A stretch of 64,000 nt of DNA from Microbacterium sp. RU33B (GTDB lineage Bacteria; Actinomycetota; Actinomycetes; Actinomycetales; Microbacteriaceae). Below the pieces are notes generated by a model. That model was not told the origin of the DNA. It did not search any database and saw only the letters and a list, made by a program, of their open reading frames with translations. The number at the start of each line of letters is the position of its first letter. The stretch's first letter is position 1. The DNA lies in assembly GCF_900155915.1 (NCBI RefSeq), contig NZ_FTPO01000001.1, forward strand, positions 496,001 through 560,000, in the 5' to 3' direction. A program made the translations under genes and the position numbers. This document shows, one piece after another, positions 60,739-64,000 of the stretch.

Positions 60739-63344
60739 TACGGGCAGCTCGGCCGCGTGTAGCTCAGGCTCACGGGCGCGTTGCGGTTGGCCATGGCTCC
60801 GGCCGCGGGTGTCGTGCCGGTGACCTTGCCGCCGCCCGGGGCTGCGGCGTCGACGGTGCACGTGCCCGGTTGCACATTGCCGAAGCCCGCTCCGTTGAGC
60901 GTTCTGGCGGCGTCGGAGAGCGTCTGGCCTGCGACGTCCGGGACGCCGACGCCCTGGCCGTTGCTCGGGTTGATCGTGACGGCGGTGCCTCCAGCAGCCT
61001 TGCCGCCCGGTGGGTTCTGCGCCGCGATCAGGCCGGCGCCCATGCTGGAGTCGACCTCGCCGCCGACGATGACCTCGAATCCGGCGTCTTCGAGGATCTT
61101 CTGGCCCTCAGCGACCGACTTTCCGAGCACGTCGGGCAGGTCGGCGAGCACGGAGCGCAGCAGGTTGGAATCGGCATCCGGGAACCTGTCGCCGCCGTAG
61201 ACGTTGTTGGCCGCCGTCTGCATGCGCTTCGCGATCAGGTACCGCACCTGGTTGAGCTGACGCCCGTTGAAGTACTGGCGGGTGATGTTGCCCTCGTCCT
61301 TGGTGGTTCCCACCACCACGGCCGAGGTGACCTTCGTGCTCGTCTCGATCATCCAGGTCTGCCACGTCTCGTGGGTTCCGGTCTTGCCGATGACCGGGAT
61401 GCGGTCGTTCGGGTTCGCGGCCGATCCCGTGCCGCCGCTCATCACGCCGCGGAGGGCGAGGGCGGCCGTGGCGGCGATGTTGGGTTCGATGACCGGTGTG
61501 CACGTCGTCGCGGGCAGGGCGAGTTCGTTGCCGTCTGCATCGGTGATCCTGTCGATCGCCTTCGGCTGGCAGTACACGCCGCCGTTCGCGATCGTGGCGT
61601 AGGCGCCGGCCATCGCGAGCGGCGCGACATCCTCCGACCCGAGAATGCTGTATGCACCGGTGACCTCGACCGGGTTGCCGTTGCCGCGAGTTACCCCCAT
61701 GCGCGCGGCGACCTTGGAGATATCGCAGAGATCGAGCTGTTTCGCCATCGCGGCGAAGCCCGTGTTGAGCGAGGACGCCGTGAACTGCATCGGGGTGCCG
61801 ACGCGCCCGCCGCCGCCGCCGAAGTTGTTGATCTTCTTGTCGCCCTGGCCGGTGACCTGCGACGATCCGTAGCAGCTGTTGTTGTAGGTGCCGATCGTCC
61901 CCCGTGTGGTGCCGTTCACGACCTCGTTGAGGGAGTGTCCCTTCTCGAGCCAGTCGATCAGAGTGAACAGCTTGAAAGTGGAGCCTGCGTTGAATCCACT
62001 GCCCGAGCCGCCGTACCGCTTGTCGGCGGCGTACACGACGCTCGAGTAGTTCGGGTCGACGCTCGTGACCGCCTCCTCTTCGCTGAAGAGGGTGTTCTGC
62101 ACCATCGCGAGCACGCGACCGGTGCTGGTCTCGAGGTTCACGCCCGCGGCGCCGAACTGGATGCCGGCGACGCTCGTCGGCGCGGCATCCGCCATCGCCG
62201 CCTGAGCCTCGTTCTGGAGGCGCAGGTCCAACGTCGTGTAGATGTTGAGGCCGCCGCGCTGCAGGAGCTTCTGCCGTTCCTCGGCGTTCTCGCCGAACGC
62301 GGGGTCCGACAGGATGATGTTCTTCACGAACTGGCAGAAGTACGCGGCGTTGTAGGCGCCCGCGGTGGCGCAGCCGTTCGTCGCCGGCGTGATCACGGGG
62401 GTGATCGGCTCGGCGAGCGTGACGTCGTACTGCTCCTGCGTGATCTTGCCGTCGGCGAGCAGACGCGCCAGCACGTAGTTGCGGCGGTCGAGCGTGTCCT
62501 TGTAGCCGTCGGCCGCGCTGTTGTGTGCGACGCCGTCCTTGTCGGTCCACGAGCCGTTCGGCTTGTCGATGCGATAGGTGTTGGGGTTCTGCACCATGCC
62601 GGCGAGCGTGGCTGCCTGGCCGATGCTGAGCTGGGAGGCGGGCGTGCCGCCGAAGTAGTAGCGAGATGCGGCGTCGACGCCGTACTGGAGTCCTCCGAAG
62701 CCGGCGATGTTGAGGTAGCCGAGAAGGATGTCGTTCTTGGAATACGACTCCTCCAGCGCGATCGCATAGCGCATCTCCTGGAGCTTGCGCTGGATGCCCT
62801 CCGTGCCCTGGCTCTGCGTCGCCTGCGTGTAGCAGTTGACCTTCTCCTCGTCGGTCTCCGCGTTGGACTCGCAGCTCTGGACCAGCACGTTCTTCACGTA
62901 CTGCTGGCTGATCGAGGAGCCACCGCGGGTGTCGCGACCGCGCAGGTTGTCGAAGAGGGCGCTGGCGGTGCCGACGAGGTCGATGCCGCCGTGCTTGTAG
63001 AAGTTCTTGTCCTCGCTCGAGAGGATCGCGTCGTACATGACGGGGGCGATCTGGTCGAACGTGACAGGAGAGCGGTTCTGGTCGTAGAAGGTCGCGATCT
63101 CCTGGTAGTTGCCCGAGCCGTCGTTCAGCGGCACGTAGACCGTCGAGGGAAGCATGAGCTTCTCGATCTCGAGCTTCTCCGGCAGGTTCTCGAACATCGA
63201 GATCGCACCCGTGGCCGCTTGCCCGGTGATGGCGATCGCCGGGGTCACCGTCGCCGTGACGAGGACGGCTGCCGCGACGCTCAGGCCGACGAGGCCGAGC
63301 AGGCCACCGAGCACACCGGTGGCCGTACGTTTGGTATCAGGCAT
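60738..63344 (-). CDS. ponA: Class A penicillin-binding protein with PASTA domains
   Basis: 868 residues. One membrane anchor (VGLSVAAAVLVTATVTPAIA), GT51 transglycosylase (ILSSEDKNFYKHGGIDLVGT, RGGSSISQQYVKNVL), transpeptidase with S-x2-K in GSTFKLFTLIDWL, SSLNTG and KTGTHE, then two PASTA repeats (about 745-860; DLPDVLGKSVAEGQKILEDA, GVPDVAGQTLSDAARTLNGA). Builds and cross-links peptidoglycan. TACGAT (63357-63352 on this strand) lies seven bases before the ATG, indicating a leaderless message. Confidence 0.95.
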   Translation of the reverse strand: MPDTKRTATGVLGGLLGLVGLSVAAAVLVTATVTPAIAITGQAATGAISMFENLPEKLEIEKLMLPSTVYVPLNDGSGNYQEIATFYDQNRSPVTFDQIAPVMYDAILSSEDKNFYKHGGIDLVGTASALFDNLRGRDTRGGSSISQQYVKNVLVQSCESNAETDEEKVNCYTQATQSQGTEGIQRKLQEMRYAIALEESYSKNDILLGYLNIAGFGGLQYGVDAASRYYFGGTPASQLSIGQAATLAGMVQNPNTYRIDKPNGSWTDKDGVAHNSAADGYKDTLDRRNYVLARLLADGKITQEQYDVTLAEPITPVITPATNGCATAGAYNAAYFCQFVKNIILSDPAFGENAEERQKLLQRGGLNIYTTLDLRLQNEAQAAMADAAPTSVAGIQFGAAGVNLETSTGRVLAMVQNTLFSEEEAVTSVDPNYSSVVYAADKRYGGSGSGFNAGSTFKLFTLIDWLEKGHSLNEVVNGTTRGTIGTYNNSCYGSSQVTGQGDKKINNFGGGGGRVGTPMQFTASSLNTGFAAMAKQLDLCDISKVAARMGVTRGNGNPVEVTGAYSILGSEDVAPLAMAGAYATIANGGVYCQPKAIDRITDADGNELALPATTCTPVIEPNIAATAALALRGVMSGGTGSAANPNDRIPVIGKTGTHETWQTWMIETSTKVTSAVVVGTTKDEGNITRQYFNGRQLNQVRYLIAKRMQTAANNVYGGDRFPDADSNLLRSVLADLPDVLGKSVAEGQKILEDAGFEVIVGGEVDSSMGAGLIAAQNPPGGKAAGGTAVTINPSNGQGVGVPDVAGQTLSDAARTLNGAGFGNVQPGTCTVDAAAPGGGKVTGTTPAAGAMANRNAPVSLSYTRPSCP

Positions 63345-63441
63345 AGGGTTGATCGTAAGGGAGATACCTGGCAGAACCCTTCACGGGAGCCGCGTTCCGC
63401 CCTTCCGCACGCCCTCCACACCCATCGAAACCGGAGCCGCG

Positions 63442-63657
63442 ATGACCACGTGGGAGTACCTCACCACGCCCCTTCTGATCCACAACACCGCCGCGATCCT
63501 CAACAACTGGGGCAAGCAGGGCTGGGAGCTCGTGCAGGTCGTGCCGGGTCCCGAGGGCGGACTGGTGGCCTACCTCAAGCGGCCCACGGGCGGCGGCGCG
63601 TCCAATGCGGGGCTGGATGCCGCGGCGCAGGCCGCGCGTCAGTTCGAGGGGTCGTGA
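63442..63657 (+). CDS. DUF4177-like small protein
   Basis: 71 residues: WEYLTTPLLIHNTAAILNNW, then GKQGWELVQVVPGPEGGLVA. This short alpha-beta module resembles DUF4177 and is found before RidA genes in Microbacteriaceae. The stop overlaps the next ATG (TGATG), so the two are coupled. Function unknown. Confidence 0.82.
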   Translation: MTTWEYLTTPLLIHNTAAILNNWGKQGWELVQVVPGPEGGLVAYLKRPTGGGASNAGLDAAAQAARQFEGS

Positions 63658-64000
63658 TGTCGGTCTCCGCCCGCCTCATCGAGCTCGGCATCGAGCTCCC
63701 CTCCGTCGTGCCGCCGGTCGCCGCCTACGTGCCGGCCAAGGCGCACGGCGACCTCGTCTACACGGCCGGGCAGCTGCCGATGGTGTCGGGCGTGCTGCCG
63801 GCCGCCGGCAAGGTCGGCGGAGCCGTCGAGGCATCCGACGCCCAGTCCTATGCGCGCCAGTGCGCGCTGAACGCGATCGCCGCCGCGGCCGCCGCGGTCG
63901 GCGGCGTCGATCGGCTCACCGGCGTCCTGAAGGTGACGGGCTTCGTCGCGTCGACGGCGGACTTCACCGGCCAGCCCGGAGTGATCAACGGAGCGAGCGA
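63657..64000 (+). CDS. RidA-family protein, 3' end outside the window
   Basis: The first 114 codons are visible: SARLIELGIELPSVVPPVAA, YTAGQLPMVSG and VLKVTGFVASTADF, typical of the YjgF/YER057c/UK114 family that deaminates reactive enamines and imines from PLP enzymes. Divergent from ponA. Cut by the window edge, about 35-40 residues short. Confidence 0.88.
   Translation, partial: MSVSARLIELGIELPSVVPPVAAYVPAKAHGDLVYTAGQLPMVSGVLPAAGKVGGAVEASDAQSYARQCALNAIAAAAAAVGGVDRLTGVLKVTGFVASTADFTGQPGVINGAS

Overview
The window looks like a stretch of chromosome from a high-GC actinobacterium, most likely a member of the Microbacteriaceae (Microbacterium-like). The reasons are the strong GC3 bias, abundant GTG starts, many leaderless promoters of the form TANNNT-N6/7-start, an actinobacterial small SRP RNA, mycothiol-type arsenate reductases, a lysC with an internal beta-subunit start followed by asd, and DosR/DosS-type regulation. 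I see no phage, insertion sequence, CRISPR array or rRNA.

Layout. 1-4.7 kb: an alanine/glycine symporter, then a sulfide/persulfide-stress module: a tiny Cys-rich protein, a rhodanese lipoprotein, a CoA-disulfide reductase-rhodanese fusion, two CstR-type repressors and a second copy of the tiny protein. Three matching 16-bp palindromes sit in its promoters. 4.7-7.7 kb: an alanyl-tRNA synthetase paralogue reduced to its aminoacylation half, with an unusual structured leader, followed by a membrane-anchored esterase-fold hydrolase. 7.7-12.7 kb: an arsenic island (aquaporin, ArsR, flavin monooxygenase, ArsN-type acetyltransferase, an ArsR-ArsC fusion and two further ArsC enzymes) with four ArsR-type operators and no visible arsenite pump. 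12.7-17.7 kb: PAP2 phosphatase and DUF1206 membrane proteins, then a copper/haem-peroxidase group (DyP peroxidase, PCu(A)C, CopC, His-rich membrane protein). 17.8-19.8 kb: small uncharacterised genes.

19.8-28.8 kb resembles a dormancy/hypoxia regulon: two PNPOx-fold proteins, a triple-BON protein, PEP synthase, two universal stress proteins, a DosR/DosS-like two-component pair and a short-chain dehydrogenase, with shared GGACCTTCGACC boxes. 29-37.3 kb: two CNNM/CBS membrane proteins behind a structured leader, tRNA-Ser, a TgpA-DUF58-MoxR operon, SRP RNA and a NUDIX hydrolase. 37.4-44.2 kb: pta-ackA and a beta-phosphoglucomutase/GH65 disaccharide phosphorylase pair. 44.2-55.4 kb: housekeeping genes (dnaX, recR, lysC, asd, mqo, tdk, galE) with small membrane proteins between them. 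55.4-64 kb: DUF1295 protein, a GntR regulator with its lactate dehydrogenase, a HAD phosphatase, VanZ protein, tRNA-Pro, metallophosphoesterase, a PASTA-bearing class A penicillin-binding protein, and the start of a RidA gene cut by the window edge.

The strongest leads for new biology are: (i) the duplicated mini Cys-protein tied to two CstR regulators; (ii) the Cys-free ArsR domain fused to an arsenate reductase, with operators one base per half-site different from those of the stand-alone ArsR; (iii) the half-size AlaRS whose ribosome-binding site appears to be brought to its start codon by a hairpin; (iv) a 15-bp perfect inverted repeat made of two DosR-like boxes between a universal stress protein and a dehydrogenase. 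All functional statements are from reading sequence and family knowledge; no searches were run.
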